From: Luzula sylvatica
Taxonomy: Eukaryota; Streptophyta; Magnoliopsida; Poales; Juncaceae
Length of the DNA: 64,000 bases
Reading direction: 5' to 3'
NCBI GenBank assembly: GCA_946800325.1
Contig: OX326959.1
Coordinates: 40,662,908 to 40,726,907, forward strand
In this document: positions 62,970 through 64,000 of the stretch, piece by piece
How the letters are laid out: each line of letters starts with the position of its first letter
How positions within the stretch are numbered: the stretch's first letter is position 1
Made by a program: the position numbers and the translations under genes
The notes under the pieces: model-generated
The model's database searches: none
What the model saw: only the letters and a program-made list of their open reading frames with translations
Told to the model about the DNA's origin: nothing

Positions 62970-63068
62970 GAGGTTTCCTCAAAGAGCTGGATCATCATAC
63001 TCTATTTGAGGTATGGAAGTTGTATGTTTGGTGTGAAGTGCAAGTTTAATCATCCTCCTAAAATGAAA
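62970..63068 (+). pseudogene. Degenerate CCCH zinc-finger exon fragment
   Basis: From 63003 the frame reads YLRYGSCMFGVKCKFNHPPK. This matches the second part of plant C-x8-C-x5-C-x3-H fingers of the ZFN/HUA1 type (YxRxGxCxxGxxCKFNHP). Just upstream, PQRAGSS is in a different frame and corresponds to the usual P.RPGQPDC lead-in, with the first Cys lost. The frameshift and missing Cys indicate a decayed copy. These proteins bind RNA. The surrounding sequence gives no further finger that I can see. Confidence 0.6.
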
Positions 63069-63339
63069 TTGAACAATATTAAGGTAATTTTGATGCTAAA
63101 ACTTTCGATTTTGTGTTTTTTGGTTGCTTTATTATTTTGCATGTATGGAAGTTTACTGTTTTGTATTGTTGTAGCTGAAAATCAACGAAGGATGTGAGTT
63201 TGATCAGCTCAATTTTGGTTATCTTTTACGTCAAAATCAATGAAGTATGTGAGTCTGATCAACTCATTTTTGGTTATCTTTTGCATGATATTTCTGACAT
63301 TTAGTTCCATTTAAGCGTTATTTCAAAATTTCCAGATTT

Positions 63340-64000
63340 TTAGGACTATTTGGTAATTTTAAGCGTTTTTGGTTCTTTATGCAGAAGTTTTCAGGTTTGA
63401 GAAAATAACTAATATTTCGAATTATTTTTCCAAATTATAGAAATTTTATGGGCAAGGCTTTTTGTAATTTTGAGCGATTGCGGTTTTATTTTCAGAAATT
63501 GTTAGATTTCAAAAAGAACCATTATTTTTTATTCTTTTTTCAAATTTCGTAATTTTAAGGTCTAATTTGTAATTTTCAGCTTTTTAGAGAATTTTTTGGT
63601 AATTTTCAGCATTTACGGTTTTATTTCAGAAATGTTGAGCTTTAAAAAAATATCAATATTTGAGATTTTTTTTTTTCAAATTACATAATTTTTAAGGTTT
63701 ATTTTGTAATTTTCAGCTTTTGGGGGTTTTGGTAATTTGCACCGTTCTTTGTTTTTTTAAGAAATGATGAGCTTTAAAAAAAGAAACCAATATTTGGGAT
63801 TATTTTTGAAAATTACAGAAATGTGAAGGGTTTATTTTGTAACTTTTAGCTTTTTAGAGGGCCTTTGGGTAATTTTTGGCAATTTCGGTTTGGTTCCAAG
63901 TCTTACAAATATCAACCAATATTTTATATATTTTTCCAAAATTACAGGAATTTTGAGTGTTATTTTGTAATTTCAGCTTTTCAGAGTTATGGTATTTTTC
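63340..64000. repeat. Degenerate tandem repeat, about 110-130 bp period
   Basis: 'ttgtaattttcagcttttt' recurs near 63352, 63462, 63572, 63706, 63837 and 63967, giving spacings of about 110, 110, 134, 131 and 130. Each unit also has a cagaaatg.tgagctttaaaaa segment and an accaatatttgggatt segment. The longer units contain a duplicated ggtaattttcagc part. The array runs off the window edge. Confidence 0.65.

Overview
This window looks like nuclear DNA of a flowering plant, probably a eudicot. It is AT-rich, has introns with GT/AG borders, and carries plant DUF247 (UPF0481) genes. Most of the remaining sequence consists of plant-type transposons: Ty1/copia elements with initiator-Met-tRNA primer sites, a CACTA element, hAT elements, L1-type LINE ends and a tRNA-derived SINE. 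I see no rRNA, organellar or bacterial features. I cannot name the species.

Layout. 1-2700: fragments of two related LTRs, each followed by a primer-binding site, then a LINE 3' end with poly-A and an AT microsatellite. 2696-11537: segmental-duplication copy A, holding a solo LTR and intact DUF247 gene 1 (9990-11601). 11437-17648: a tandem duplication of gene 1's last exon plus 3' flank, which leaves an orphan exon at 14142. 18805-20411: intact DUF247 gene 2. 23065-24615: minus-strand LINE remnant. 24616-34130: an AT-rich satellite with ~170-bp monomers arranged as a three-monomer (~510 bp) higher-order repeat. It is split by a ~2.1-kb solo LTR, which itself carries a CACTA element, and by a 539-bp hAT-like element. 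34157-37090: a SINE, a 1064-bp hAT derivative and a three-unit repeat with a MITE. 39531-47182: segmental-duplication copy B, with a broken third DUF247 copy. 47183-59856: a fourth, shattered DUF247 copy invaded by an old Ty1/copia element and by a young tandem array LTR-internal-LTR-internal-LTR on the minus strand. 59857-64000: 3' flank, a polyadenylated retro-insert, a CCCH zinc-finger remnant and a degenerate tandem repeat.

Only the two DUF247 genes look like functional host genes. They share a coding intron at the same place and phase, a 5'-leader intron and a three-codon upstream ORF. A downstream block preceded by a splice acceptor is also shared. The other DUF247 copies record birth and death of the cluster by segmental duplication, tandem duplication, small microhomology deletions and retrotransposon insertion.

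The two most unusual systems are the trimeric satellite, whose register survives both insertions, and the tandem copia array. In the array both internal regions keep a long Gag-protease-integrase frame but have lost reverse transcriptase and nearly all of RNase H. All coordinates, repeat boundaries and identities were read by eye; no alignment or database search was run.
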